From: Paenibacillus taichungensis | GTDB taxonomy: Bacteria > Bacillota > Bacilli > Paenibacillales > Paenibacillaceae | Length of the DNA: 64,000 nucleotides | Direction of reading: 5' to 3' | Assembly: GCF_013359905.1 (NCBI RefSeq) | Contig: NZ_JABMCC010000106.1 | Coordinates: forward strand, 124,001-188,000 | Shown: piece by piece, positions 17,187 to 26,550 of the stretch | Layout of the letters: the number at the start of each line of letters is the position of its first letter | Numbering within the stretch: position 1 is the first letter of the stretch | Notes under the pieces: model-generated | What the model was told of the DNA's origin: nothing | Databases searched by the model: none | What the model saw: only the letters and a program-made list of their open reading frames with translations | Translations under genes and position numbers: made by a program

Positions 17187-18821
17187 TTACATGGATTTAG
17201 TCAGTGTGATCGAGCCATCTTTTTGCGCCCATTTTACATCCCAGCCAAGAAGCTCAGCGATGAAACGCAGTGGCACTTGTGTACGTCCGTCTTTGTTAAC
17301 AAAGACCGTTGCACCCACATTTTTCTTCATACCGTTCACTTCCATAACGTTGTTGTTCACCCAGAACTTCAATGTATCATTACCAGCCATAACGGTTACT
17401 TGTTGTGCTTTTTTATCCCATTTCACGGTTGCACCAATTCCTTCGCTCAAGAAGCGCAGTGGAATGTAGGTTGTGTTTTTCCAGAGCATTGGCGTGGTGT
17501 CCATGTTGGTTGTCTTGTTATTGATTTTCAGCGTTTTGCTGTTCAGCTGCATCCATACGGTAGTTGTATCTGTTTCAGGCATTGTTGGTGTAGTGGGTTG
17601 CTCTTGGAATTTATCATTGAATTGCGTCACAATTGCATTACCAAGGGCTTGACCTACACCAAACATTACTTTGAACCCTTCACGGTTAGTCGTGTACGAA
17701 CCCTCGTAGTTAGCCGCAGCGTACTGATCCAATACTTGTTGTACTTGCTTCTCATGTGTAGTCAATGCTTGTTGTCCGGCAGCTTTTGGCAGGTTGCCCG
17801 CTGTTGCCGAATCCAGGAATGTCGCGAACTCTGTTGTGAATCCGTCAATACGTTTCTCGACAGCTGCACGAGCCGTTGCATCATTGTTTTTAACGGCTGT
17901 TACATAGTCGCTTTGTGCATTCACGTGGTTGGTTACCCAAATTTTCTCGAACGCATTGGCACCGTCATTACCGTATATGGAAGCGATCGCTGCTTTGAAA
18001 TCCGCTGTGTTTCCAACTTCAGCTGTAACCAGTGCATTGGATGCTGCTGTGCGGCCATCATATTGTTCTTGCATCTGCAGAGCCGACAGAGCGAAGTGCT
18101 CGGAAGCCAAGTGGTTCAGTGCAGATCTCAGATCAGCTGCTGGTGTGTCCGCTTTGCTATTCTCGAATTTCTCAGGCATTTGTGTTGTGATTGCCGTGGA
18201 AAGTGCTTTACTCACGTCGAACATTTCTTTGAAACCTTCACGGTAAGCTTTGTATGCATCTGTATAGTCACCAGCGACATATTCATCAAATACTTTTTGC
18301 ACGAGATCTTCATGTACTTTCAAAGCATTTTTAGCTGCCGCTTTTGGCAATTTGCCTTCCGTTGCTGTGCTCAGGAATGTAGAGAATTCTTCTACAAAAC
18401 CGTTGATATTATTCTGTGCCTGTTTGATTCCAGCCTGGTTACTCATCTTAGTTGCTTTCACAAGATCATCTGTATATTTGTTATGAGCGCGGAAGATCCG
18501 TTCAAATTCTTTGGCTCCTGCATCACCGTAAAGGGAAGCGATTGCCGGCTGCATATCCAATGCATTTTGGTCGAGTGCTTTATAAGCTGCGTCTGCATCT
18601 TTTGCTCCGTCATATGCCTTCGCCATTGCGGTTACTGCGAGTGCAAAGTGTTCGGATAATAGGTGATCCAGGCTCGCTCTCAGGTCAGCAGCAGGTGTAT
18701 TCACACTTGCCTTCATTGTAGTCATTGGTGTCTGTGGTGCTGCTGCAGCCCCTGCGATTCCCGGCATCAATAACGTCAAGCTCAGCATGGGTGCGATAAA
18801 TTTCTTCATTTTCATTTTCAT
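17187..18821 (-). CDS. Secreted protein with two helical repeats and a copper amine oxidase-like C-terminal domain
   Basis: This 544-residue protein begins with a lysine-rich signal peptide ending near AGAAAAP. Residues about 42-220 and 227-405 are two copies of one mostly helical domain: each starts TPAADLR, has SEHFAL and a YDG, includes a FxTFLxxATxGxLPKAA segment, and ends in REGFK-MF. The C-terminal 130 residues hold two copies of the 'copper amine oxidase N-terminal' motif (WKNTTYIPLRFL and RTQVPLRFIAELLGW), a small surface domain common in Paenibacillus that is not an oxidase. There is no SLH domain or sortase signal. GAGGAGTG precedes the first of three in-frame ATGs. It is monocistronic. 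Function unknown; an envelope or matrix role is a guess. Confidence 0.8.
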   Translation of the reverse strand: MKMKMKKFIAPMLSLTLLMPGIAGAAAAPQTPMTTMKASVNTPAADLRASLDHLLSEHFALAVTAMAKAYDGAKDADAAYKALDQNALDMQPAIASLYGDAGAKEFERIFRAHNKYTDDLVKATKMSNQAGIKQAQNNINGFVEEFSTFLSTATEGKLPKAAAKNALKVHEDLVQKVFDEYVAGDYTDAYKAYREGFKEMFDVSKALSTAITTQMPEKFENSKADTPAADLRSALNHLASEHFALSALQMQEQYDGRTAASNALVTAEVGNTADFKAAIASIYGNDGANAFEKIWVTNHVNAQSDYVTAVKNNDATARAAVEKRIDGFTTEFATFLDSATAGNLPKAAGQQALTTHEKQVQQVLDQYAAANYEGSYTTNREGFKVMFGVGQALGNAIVTQFNDKFQEQPTTPTMPETDTTTVWMQLNSKTLKINNKTTNMDTTPMLWKNTTYIPLRFLSEGIGATVKWDKKAQQVTVMAGNDTLKFWVNNNVMEVNGMKKNVGATVFVNKDGRTQVPLRFIAELLGWDVKWAQKDGSITLTKSM

Positions 18822-19150
18822 TACGTGGTCACTCCTCGGTTAGTTTTGTTTATCCTTTGTTTCCTCGTCGTCGTCTTCATAGGGTGTAACGCAAGGTTCT
18901 TCAATCTGGATCACCTCTCTGGGCAAAAAAAATTGCAGCCTCCGTCCAGGAAAGCCGCAAATACGCGCCACAACAAGGTTTATCTCAAATTTAAAATTTT
19001 AAAATTATAGTGAACCACTCCTTTCAGCACTGCATAATTACTGTAAGTGAAGGACTTTATTTTCCTTAATTTATCAATAAAAGCTTACATCCAAGGTAAA
19101 CTTGAAGTACAATGAAAAGAACGATTGATTTCAATGAAGGAGGTCATCGC
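18822..19150. other. Divergent intergenic region
   Basis: It separates two divergent genes. An AT-rich palindromic stretch (18989-19004) lies beside a minus-strand TATAAT (19009-19004) with no good -35 box. On the plus strand TTACAT (19085), 17 bases, TACAAT (19108) may be the promoter of the small membrane protein. No gene is seen. Confidence 0.35.
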
Positions 19151-19357
19151 ATGACATTGCTGCCCTATATTTTAATTGTTGGAATTGCCCTGTTCGGTGG
19201 AATTGCTACCATGATCATCGGGAATTCAAAAGCGAATCAGACCAGCAATCCCGAGTATGATCGCAGGACCAAGCAAAATCTGAGCAAACTTACCTATGTA
19301 TACGTTGGTGCCATCGTTCTCGGCATAGGCGGTTTCATCCTGTATTTAGTGAACTGA
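19151..19357 (+). CDS. Small two-helix membrane protein
   Basis: This 68-residue protein has one hydrophobic helix at residues 3-21, a polar loop with NPEYDRRTKQN, and a second helix at 46-66. I do not recognise it. The start is the ATG at 19151 because AAGGAGGT lies 7 bases upstream, one of the best ribosome sites in the window; an upstream ATG at 19112 has none. That site and the clean two-helix pattern argue that it is real despite its size. It stands alone between two secreted-protein genes. Confidence 0.65.
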   Translation: MTLLPYILIVGIALFGGIATMIIGNSKANQTSNPEYDRRTKQNLSKLTYVYVGAIVLGIGGFILYLVN

Positions 19358-19776
19358 ATAGTGCATACTCTCAGCAAAGTACATTTTTGAACTTTTTGAT
19401 TAATTCAAGGTTACGTTGTACATATGGGATGGTTTGGCGAACCATTCCCCTCACTCATATGATGGCCAAGAGTCCACGTACCACCCACGTATGTAATTGT
19501 TCGTAAAGACTTTTCCTGCGGAAAGACTTACCTTCCTGTGTGTATCCCTGCTCAAAGTCAGCTACAATCTCTCCCACTTCTCTCTCCTTGCTTCTCCAAC
19601 ATCAATAATGTGAATGCTCTCCTCTGTAAATAACAAATCCCAAATCCCAAGATCCTTACACATGTTTACAAGTTGGAGATAATTCAGAATTATTCTGGAT
19701 ATGTTCAGCGGGTAATATAAAGCCATAAGGACAGCAAACCATTATAAATAACACAATTTAAAGGAGAGTTATACAC
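19358..19776. other. Intergenic region without a visible gene
   Basis: No frame over 60 codons or recognisable RNA is seen in these 419 bases. A perfect 13-base palindrome (arms CAGAAT/ATTCTG, 19685-19697) lies 80 bases before the next gene, just after a TTTACA box at 19665, and may be a regulatory site. The length suggests a long leader for the gene at 19777. Confidence 0.3.
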
Positions 19777-20880
19777 ATGAAGAAAAACTTGAAGAAATCC
19801 GCAGCAACGATGATGGTACTGAGCATGACATTAACAGGAGCAACGGGCGTATTCGCAGGAACACAACTGGAGAAAATCTCGGCATATCTTAACCATGGTA
19901 TCAGCATCAATGTTGACGGTGCGGCGTACTCACCAACGGATGGCAATGGCAAGAAACTCGCTCCAATCACTTACAACAATTCAACTTATCTGCCTGTACG
20001 TGCGATTGCTGATGCGCTGCATGTACCTGTATCGTATGACGGTAAAAAAGGACAGGTGATCATCGGCGAAGCTCCAAGCAATCCTTCTACATTGAGTAAT
20101 GTAACCTATAGCGCAGCGCAAAAAGAAGCCATTCAACAGGCGTTTGCACAGTTCGACGGCTTCGAGACAGCATACGCTCCTCAACAGATGATTGCAGGTG
20201 ATACGTTTAAAAATGTAGGCGCTGGCGGAGATGGAGTAAGCTTTACTTTTAATCATATGAAAGTGGATGTGTCTCCAAGAGACTATTCGGAGGGTTACAA
20301 TGGCAAAGACGTAAAATTGTCCAATGGCGTCACAGCCAAATGGTATACACCAGATCAAACGGGTATGCTCACGTTCAAACTGGATGATCGGTATGTCACA
20401 ATAAGCTCACCTGACCATAAGCTATCTCAGGCTCAGTTGCAGCAAGTGGCTGTATCTGTACAAAAGGTGCAAGGCAATGATCAGGGCGTTACGGGCTTCG
20501 CTGATGTAAAATATACCCAAGAACAGTCAACTGCCATCCGCAAAGCCTTTGCGAAATTCCAAGGATTCGAGACTGCGTACGCACCACAACACATGATTGC
20601 CGGAGATTCATTCAAAAACGTGGCTGCTGGCGGCGATGGTGTAAACTTTGTCTTCAATCACATGAATGTCACTGTGTCGCCTAAAGACTATTCCTTCAGC
20701 TATGACGGTAAAAATGTTAAACTGCCAAACGGTGTTACCGCCAAATGGTACACACCGGATCAAACCGACATGCTGACATTCAAACTGGATGATCGCTATG
20801 TGACTCTCAGCTCGGCAAATAATGCATTGACGCACACACAGCTGGAGCAAATGGCTGTATCTGTGCAAAAAGTGAAATAA
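19777..20880 (+). CDS. Secreted protein with a stalk-type domain and a tandem duplicated domain
   Basis: This 367-residue protein has a signal peptide (cleavage near VFAG), then a copper amine oxidase-like domain at about 38-92 (THLPVRAI-type motif, here STYLPVRAIADAL). Two copies of an unidentified domain of about 115 residues follow (about 110-225 and 245-367). Each copy has FETAYAPQ, MIAGD-FKNV, GGDGV, FNHM, VSP-DYS, NGVTAKWYTPDQT, and LTFKLDDRYVT, and ends in an amphipathic helix (AVSVQKV). The copies are about 80% alike, so the duplication is fairly recent. AAAGGAG lies about 10 bases before the ATG. I know of no function for the duplicated domain. Confidence 0.8.
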   Translation: MKKNLKKSAATMMVLSMTLTGATGVFAGTQLEKISAYLNHGISINVDGAAYSPTDGNGKKLAPITYNNSTYLPVRAIADALHVPVSYDGKKGQVIIGEAPSNPSTLSNVTYSAAQKEAIQQAFAQFDGFETAYAPQQMIAGDTFKNVGAGGDGVSFTFNHMKVDVSPRDYSEGYNGKDVKLSNGVTAKWYTPDQTGMLTFKLDDRYVTISSPDHKLSQAQLQQVAVSVQKVQGNDQGVTGFADVKYTQEQSTAIRKAFAKFQGFETAYAPQHMIAGDSFKNVAAGGDGVNFVFNHMNVTVSPKDYSFSYDGKNVKLPNGVTAKWYTPDQTDMLTFKLDDRYVTLSSANNALTHTQLEQMAVSVQKVK

Positions 20881-20933
20881 TTTCGCAGCTAAAATCAAAA
20901 ATTCACAAGGAAAATCATACAATACAACAAAAC

Positions 20934-20990
20934 AAACACACATCACTCTGATCCTCCTGTGATAAGGGGACAAATTCGATGTGTGTTTTG
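20934..20990. terminator. Bidirectional terminator between convergent genes
   Basis: Arms AAACACACATC (20934-20944) and GATGTGTGTTT (20978-20988) are perfect, with T-rich sequence after the stem on both strands. The loop is long (33 bases). Confidence 0.55.
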
Positions 20991-20992
20991 TC

Positions 20993-21694
20993 CTATTTAA
21001 GACGATGGTGCAGCAGCCAGTAATAGCGATGCAAATCCATAATAAAATGAAAAACAACAAACGCCAACATAGTATACACACATATAAGTACAACAACAAC
21101 CGTCTGTTGCGTGACAAAAGCAAGAGAAATATTAGCCAGTATATATCCTGCTCCGGTCAGCAGGGCTAACGTAGTGAGGGGCATTTGGACGCTTACACGT
21201 GCTTTTTCCCCATGGGTAGACTGTTGCAGTTTGCGCAAATGAAACTTGGAATACTGAAATAAGGCCAAACCATATATAGTAAACGAAGCAATCGCATACC
21301 ACGGTGTTGTCAATCCCAACATGCCATAGGCGAACTTTTGAACCATAATGATAAAGCCTAATGAACAGACGACCCCAAATACTCCGCGAAACAGGACATA
21401 ATTCAGTTGAAGCCTACGGGGCGCGATAATTAGAGCTATGGCCCATACATTCATAACTGCTAGAATTGGCAGTAGAATAGAAGCATATAAGAATTGGAAC
21501 GGAACACTGAATATTGGAATAAGGAGAAATACGTTAAGAAAGAAGAACACCAGCGTACCTACACTGAAACGAATGCCCTCCGCAGCATAACAAACCAGAT
21601 ACTTATTAAACGCATCCTGCCGATAGGATGTTCCTTTGTATCTAGCAGACGTATCTGTGTTTAGGGATTGTGGGGAATGATTTTTGCGTACCAT
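20993..21694 (-). CDS. Multi-pass membrane protein of unknown function
   Basis: This 233-residue protein has about six hydrophobic helices after a polar N-terminal 35 residues. I recognise no family motif, catalytic residue or transport signature. The ATG at 21694 has only a weak ribosome site, so expression may be low or the start may be wrong, but there is no better in-frame ATG before the first helix. It converges on the secreted protein gene and shares its terminator region. Confidence 0.55.
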   Translation of the reverse strand: MVRKNHSPQSLNTDTSARYKGTSYRQDAFNKYLVCYAAEGIRFSVGTLVFFFLNVFLLIPIFSVPFQFLYASILLPILAVMNVWAIALIIAPRRLQLNYVLFRGVFGVVCSLGFIIMVQKFAYGMLGLTTPWYAIASFTIYGLALFQYSKFHLRKLQQSTHGEKARVSVQMPLTTLALLTGAGYILANISLAFVTQQTVVVVLICVYTMLAFVVFHFIMDLHRYYWLLHHRLK

Positions 21695-21799
21695 CTATTC
21701 GGGCCAATTGAAACCCAAATGCTTTATCCAGCTGAATTCCGGTCCTTTTATCATTCTGGTTCCCCTTCCCTACTTATTTTCTTGCTGTAAACACAGCCG

Positions 21800-22837
21800 T
21801 CAATCCGCTAAACGAATCACTCTCCGATAGTTCATATAATCTATCATATCCTCCCAATCCAATTCCCCTGCGTTACTGTCACGATAGTATACGGCCGCAG
21901 CGGGTAGGAAACCGACCAACGGACCCATGCCACCACAGATCATCGCGCCACCGTCGCCACCTTTGGGCATCAAGTTTCCAGACGCATCAAGCGTGAGCTC
22001 ATAGTTATAGGGATCTCCAGCAAATTGGACGCCAAAAAAGTTGGGCAGCTCCAGATCATACGGACGGTCATTCTCAACTACTAGAGAAGGGTCCGGCTCT
22101 GCCGATTCATCCACAATTCCCTCCACCTCTTCGAGGCTTCCAAAATGTTTCAATTTCATCGTGTAGTCGAAGCTGTCTCCCCATGGAAATAACGTGCGAC
22201 AGCCCCCTCCGTACAGATACTCCCACTCGTCTTCAGTAAGCAAACCAAAACCCGCTTTTGCTTCTTCATCAATTAAATATTCCAACGTCAAATCTTCATT
22301 GAACCAAAATATCTGTACTGCCTCACCTTGACGAACCAGACGGAACTCTTGATGCAGTTCATATTGGTTCAGATCGGACAACTTAAACTTCTCCATCTCT
22401 TCTGCAAAATAGGCACTCTCTTGCGCCATCGCTTCAGCTTCCGTCACTTCAATCCAACCAAGGGAATGGTTGCTGCACTCCACCAGCATGGGAGCAATGT
22501 GCACTTCCCTGACCGGAGACATCTGGCTACTAAAAAAAGAATCCACGTCATCCACACCATACTCACTAACCGTCTCCAGCAAATCCGCAGAAGTCTCTTC
22601 ATTCATTCCATCCTGCCAGCGATCCCAGCCAAGTGTCACCTGATCACCAGGCACAAACACAAATTTCTGCGCATCATACGAAAATACACCTGTCTCGATT
22701 CGCTGACCGAATCGTTCAAATGTCTCCAATCCTTCATATTTCATACCTGTGGGAAAATGACTGAGCAAATTACGCAGCCGCTCCTCCTTTTCCTGAGCGG
22801 ACAGTTCTTCCCATACATCCCGATTCAATGGCCCCAT
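21800..22837 (-). CDS. Formylglycine-generating-enzyme-like protein
   Basis: This 345-residue soluble protein is acidic and has a C-type-lectin-like FGE/SUMF1 feel in its second half: LLTEDEWEY, then GG, then LFPWGD, and a final YRRVIRLAD that matches the GFRxVR end of that fold. The cysteine pair of active copper-dependent FGE enzymes is not evident, so it is more likely a binding or scaffold member. The start at 22837 has AAGGTGG 8 bases upstream; ATG at 22870 and GTG at 22873 have no site. It follows the larger unknown gene by 68 bases on the same strand and is probably cotranscribed with it. Function unknown. Confidence 0.6.
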   Translation of the reverse strand: MGPLNRDVWEELSAQEKEERLRNLLSHFPTGMKYEGLETFERFGQRIETGVFSYDAQKFVFVPGDQVTLGWDRWQDGMNEETSADLLETVSEYGVDDVDSFFSSQMSPVREVHIAPMLVECSNHSLGWIEVTEAEAMAQESAYFAEEMEKFKLSDLNQYELHQEFRLVRQGEAVQIFWFNEDLTLEYLIDEEAKAGFGLLTEDEWEYLYGGGCRTLFPWGDSFDYTMKLKHFGSLEEVEGIVDESAEPDPSLVVENDRPYDLELPNFFGVQFAGDPYNYELTLDASGNLMPKGGDGGAMICGGMGPLVGFLPAAAVYYRDSNAGELDWEDMIDYMNYRRVIRLAD

Positions 22838-22905
22838 ATACTCATCCACCTTAATTGTATCGTTATACATCACATCAACATTGAAAATCCGTCATGGGCC
22901 TTTCC

Positions 22906-24594
22906 TTATTTCCCAGCGGCCTTTAACAGTTCTAACAGCAATTCTTTCCGTCTTCCCTCAGCCTTGCGTGCCAGCGTTGCAAGTTTCTCCACCTTGCCCC
23001 AGATCGGATACAGCACATGCTCCACTTCATAAGTTTCCAATCCTTGCAGCGATCGGACCAGAAGTTCAAGCTTCTCCTCATCCTCCAGTTCAGCCTGGAT
23101 CTTCAGCTTCAGGGAATCCGTAGAACGACGCAGGCAGGTAACTAATGCAGTTATGGAACCGGCCGTTACACCATGTGTCTCAGCAAAGGCAACGGTGAAT
23201 TTATCCTGTACCAACTGATGCTCATCATCCACTTCACCCATGTAATATTCAACCAACGGGAAATACCGCTCATCTGCCAATCCAAGTCCGAAGGTTGCAT
23301 AACTGCCTGGCATACAGTTCTTTTCACCCTCTGTATCCGCATAAAATTCGAACTCTTCGATCGCTGCACGTGCATAGTCTTCAAGCAGCGGACGCAGCTC
23401 CGGGTACTCCAGCGCGTTTGCGAAAAATCGATGGGTATCCGACTTCGCAAGCCCTTTAATCGGCAGATACTGCTTCACGCTGGACTTGAGCTTGATCTTG
23501 TAACTTTTGGGGAAGCTCTGCTTCAGCAAACGGGTGATAAAAGCAATAGCCTGTTCATACGCAGACACTTCTTCCTTTCGAATGATGATAGTAATGATCG
23601 AGAACACATCGTTCGCGGTGCACTCCACCTGCTCATTTTTCAAATGGATATCTTCCTTGGCATTGGCTCCGCTACCTTCCGTCATCATTCGCGCTGCACG
23701 GTTACTACCCAATTGTTTGGCCAGTTCCAAAAAAGTAAGCCCCTTCGGTTTACTGTAACTAGGCTCATAACGAAGAATCATCACGGCTGCATATAGCAGC
23801 AGATCGATAGGTTGTGCCAGCTGCTGCCCATGCTCACTCTGAGGCTCGTCCTCCTCCAAAGAAGCACCTGGCTTAAGGGTATATATATTGGCGCTGTACG
23901 CAGAAGACTGTACATCAAAGTACTGTGGCAGAAAATGATTCTCCGCCCAAGACGTTATCGCACGAATAATGTCACCGCGATGCTCCGCCAGAGCTTCCTG
24001 ACGCCCTTTATTTAACTCCTGTATGCGATCATATTGCGCTATAGTCCACGCTACGTCCAGTTCAGGGAACAATTTCGGATCAAGCAGGTGACGCGTCAAA
24101 AAAAAGGATTCCAACGGCTTTGTTGGATATGAACCTTTCAGCAGCTTCTGGTCTACATATGTATGAATGCGCTCAATCAACTGCTGCCTTTTCTCTTCGT
24201 TGATATATTCGAGTATGGTCACTTGCAGCTTTCCTTCTGTCGTTGGGAATTTCCCGCGAAAGGTAAACCGATAGTCGATCAACGGTGTATCCGCCAGCTT
24301 GTCCAATTTCTCTTGAATCACTTCTACAAGCCTGGGCTGGATCTCATTCCGCACTTGTTCTTCCGTAAAGGGACCGGGATTCTTCGATTTCAATCCCTCA
24401 TCCAATCCAAGATCCACACTGTCTACCGTGGGCCTTCCAGGTCTGTAATCCAGCAAAATATCATTAAAGATCCCCATTTGCAGCGTTGTTCGCTTCACAG
24501 CCTTTTCCAGGTCATCCCGCTTCATCTGTTCACTAAACCATTCTTCAATGACCTCAATCATCTCTTCCATTGCCTGATCATAGAGTGTACTCAT
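22906..24594 (-). CDS. Large uncharacterised cytoplasmic protein (possibly DUF6138)
   Basis: This 562-residue protein has no signal peptide and no membrane segment. It is rich in charged helices; the middle holds an ankyrin-like GLTFLELAKQLGSNRAARMM stretch near residue 282, and the C-terminal third has an AEGRRKELLLELL helix. I believe it matches a domain of unknown function found in Bacillaceae and Paenibacillaceae, but I cannot confirm the number. The ribosome site before the ATG is weak (AAAGGCGG). A promoter-like sequence lies 82 bases upstream. With the FGE-like gene it forms a two-gene unit whose role is not known. Confidence 0.65.
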   Translation of the reverse strand: MSTLYDQAMEEMIEVIEEWFSEQMKRDDLEKAVKRTTLQMGIFNDILLDYRPGRPTVDSVDLGLDEGLKSKNPGPFTEEQVRNEIQPRLVEVIQEKLDKLADTPLIDYRFTFRGKFPTTEGKLQVTILEYINEEKRQQLIERIHTYVDQKLLKGSYPTKPLESFFLTRHLLDPKLFPELDVAWTIAQYDRIQELNKGRQEALAEHRGDIIRAITSWAENHFLPQYFDVQSSAYSANIYTLKPGASLEEDEPQSEHGQQLAQPIDLLLYAAVMILRYEPSYSKPKGLTFLELAKQLGSNRAARMMTEGSGANAKEDIHLKNEQVECTANDVFSIITIIIRKEEVSAYEQAIAFITRLLKQSFPKSYKIKLKSSVKQYLPIKGLAKSDTHRFFANALEYPELRPLLEDYARAAIEEFEFYADTEGEKNCMPGSYATFGLGLADERYFPLVEYYMGEVDDEHQLVQDKFTVAFAETHGVTAGSITALVTCLRRSTDSLKLKIQAELEDEEKLELLVRSLQGLETYEVEHVLYPIWGKVEKLATLARKAEGRRKELLLELLKAAGK

Positions 24595-24675
24595 GCTTCG
24601 ACCGCCTTTCCATTTATCAAATCATTCTTCAAACCATCTATGCTAAAAATACGTATTGATGTTCGTATATTACCT

Positions 24676-24704
24676 ATTATCTTACTCTCTCACGCATCTG
24701 CGAA
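24676..24704 (-). promoter_or_regulatory. Probable promoter of the two-gene unknown operon
   Basis: The minus strand has TTCGCA (24704-24699), 17 bases, GATAAT (24681-24676). Confidence 0.45.
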
Positions 24705-24784
24705 ACAATAAGTCTTACGCACGGTTGTACGCAGAGAAATTAATAGATAAATTTCTTATTTACATGTCTAAGCATCCGTACACA

Positions 24785-24829
24785 AAACAAAAACACCGGA
24801 TTCAGGCGACTTTCCGCCCAAATCCGGTG
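24785..24829 (-). terminator. Terminator of the solute-binding protein gene
   Basis: Minus-strand arms CACCGGATT and AATCCGGTG with inner GGCG/CGCC pairing are followed by TTTTTGTTTTG. It lies about 70 bases after the stop at 24898. Confidence 0.85.
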
Positions 24830-24897
24830 TATTCACGAAATACTTCTTCCTTCTTGTATTACTTTAGTATGATTCATTTTGTGAATTATTCACGGTA

Positions 24898-26550
24898 TTA
24901 ATTAACTGTTTTGAACCATTCATTGACTTCCGTTGTGATTTGATCGCCGCCCATAGATTTCCATTTAGTCACGAATGCGTCAAATTCATCGATGCCAACT
25001 TGACCATAAATGATTTTGCTGAACGTATCTTTCTCCAGCTTGTCGAGCGCATCTTTCTTCATCTTCATCGTATCCGTAGGTGCACCCGTGAACTTGTTCT
25101 TGATTGCATCATCCTTATGAGCTACCACGACTTGAGCCGCAGCAAACACTTCAGGTTTGTTGGCAATTTTCGTATTTTTCTCGAAAGGTGTTTCCGCTTC
25201 CTTACCTGTAGCGAGTTCTGCCAACGTATCCATCATCAGGTTTGGAATCCGTGCACCGTCATACGTAATTGTGTACTTGAGCGGGGATACCCCATCTTTC
25301 ACTTCAGCTTCACCAAGCACTTTACCATCTACGATATCAAAGTCATATCCTTGGGCAAAGCCATGTTCGAACTCCCCACCCACTTCTGGATTAGCGAATT
25401 TATCAAACAAATAATTTTGATATGTGAAGAAAATTTCTGGGTTTTCCATATCCTTGTTGATCAACACGACCCCGTTGCTAGCACCTGAACCGTGGTGATG
25501 GCTCTCGCCAGTCGGTCCGGTTGGCAGGGCAATAGCTTTGTAGGTAGCACCGTCCACATTTTTCTTCACATCATCGATCGGCCAGTTTGGCATCCAGTGT
25601 GGTCCCACAATGATTCCCGCTTTGCCTGCTGTAAACAGTTCAGCTGCCTTAATCTCATCATATACGCCGGCTTCCTTCGGCAGATAGCCTTTGGACAACC
25701 AGTCTTTCATCGTTGCAAGTCCTTCTTTCACACCCGGTTGAACCGAGCCGTATTCCAGTGTTCCTTCTGCATTCAGATTCCACTGTCCCGGCATCGTGTT
25801 ATACATTCCGAAGATCCAGCCGGATTCGGTCATCCAGGTATTGAGGGCATTTTTCATACCGACCGTCAGACCGTACGTATCTTTTTTACCGTTTCCATCC
25901 GGATCCTGATTCGTAAATGCATCCATCACCGTAACGAGCTCATCAATCGTTTTTGGTTCTTCCAGTCCAAGCTTCTTCAGCCAGTCTTCACGGATAAACA
26001 TTACCGGGTCTCCGTTGTAAGCATAGTCAAAGATCGGGACGCCATACCGTTTACCTTCATACATGTACGGGTACCACTCTTCCGGTGCGGATTCAGCAGC
26101 CCCTTTCCATGTGTCGGATGCATACTTATCGAACAGTTCACCTGCATCGGCGAATTTACCGGACTCAATCAACTCACGCACCAGATTGTAGTCACCACGG
26201 ATGGAGACGATATCTGGCAGCTCTTCGTTAGCCGACAGGGAAAGACGAAGCTTCGTGTAAAAAGCATCATTCGTCACGGACACAGCCCAAGGTGTAGTCA
26301 GGTCGATGCCCAGACGCTCTTTGGCCCATTTGGTGTGCACGTTGTTCTGTGCAGTCTCTCCGTTCTTGAACTTTGTATCATCATTCCAGGCTCGCAAATA
26401 GCTCATCTGAACCGCAGGTTCATACTTACCGTCTTGCAGCGCAAGTGGCGTAGCCGCTTCCTTGGATGGTTCTTCCTTTGCCCCCGAACTGCATGCCGTT
26501 ACGGCAACCATCGTCAGTGCAAGCAATGCAGTCATCATTTTTCTATACAT
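24898..26550 (-). CDS. Extracellular solute-binding lipoprotein of a sugar ABC importer
   Basis: This 550-residue lipoprotein catches an oligosaccharide or other carbohydrate outside the cell and hands it to an importer. The signal ends with the lipobox VTAC, with Cys20 lipidated, followed by a Ser/Gly/Glu-rich linker. The body is a family-1 type binding protein of the long LplA-like group (YTKLRLSLSANEELPDIV, FIREDWLKKLGLEEPKT, DPDGNGKKDTYGL, the last a calcium-loop-like segment). The start at 26550 has GAGGAGGGG 5 bases upstream. It follows the YesN gene by 99 bases on the same strand, while its two permeases are divergent at 30-32 kb. No ATPase is encoded here; such systems usually share MsmX. 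Confidence 0.9.
   Translation of the reverse strand: MYRKMMTALLALTMVAVTACSSGAKEEPSKEAATPLALQDGKYEPAVQMSYLRAWNDDTKFKNGETAQNNVHTKWAKERLGIDLTTPWAVSVTNDAFYTKLRLSLSANEELPDIVSIRGDYNLVRELIESGKFADAGELFDKYASDTWKGAAESAPEEWYPYMYEGKRYGVPIFDYAYNGDPVMFIREDWLKKLGLEEPKTIDELVTVMDAFTNQDPDGNGKKDTYGLTVGMKNALNTWMTESGWIFGMYNTMPGQWNLNAEGTLEYGSVQPGVKEGLATMKDWLSKGYLPKEAGVYDEIKAAELFTAGKAGIIVGPHWMPNWPIDDVKKNVDGATYKAIALPTGPTGESHHHGSGASNGVVLINKDMENPEIFFTYQNYLFDKFANPEVGGEFEHGFAQGYDFDIVDGKVLGEAEVKDGVSPLKYTITYDGARIPNLMMDTLAELATGKEAETPFEKNTKIANKPEVFAAAQVVVAHKDDAIKNKFTGAPTDTMKMKKDALDKLEKDTFSKIIYGQVGIDEFDAFVTKWKSMGGDQITTEVNEWFKTVN

Noticed and set aside
17223..18659. A 478-codon open frame on the plus strand, antisense to the secreted repeat protein
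   Set aside because: It mirrors the codon pattern of the real gene, is full of Cys/His/Phe with no domain, and has no ribosome site.
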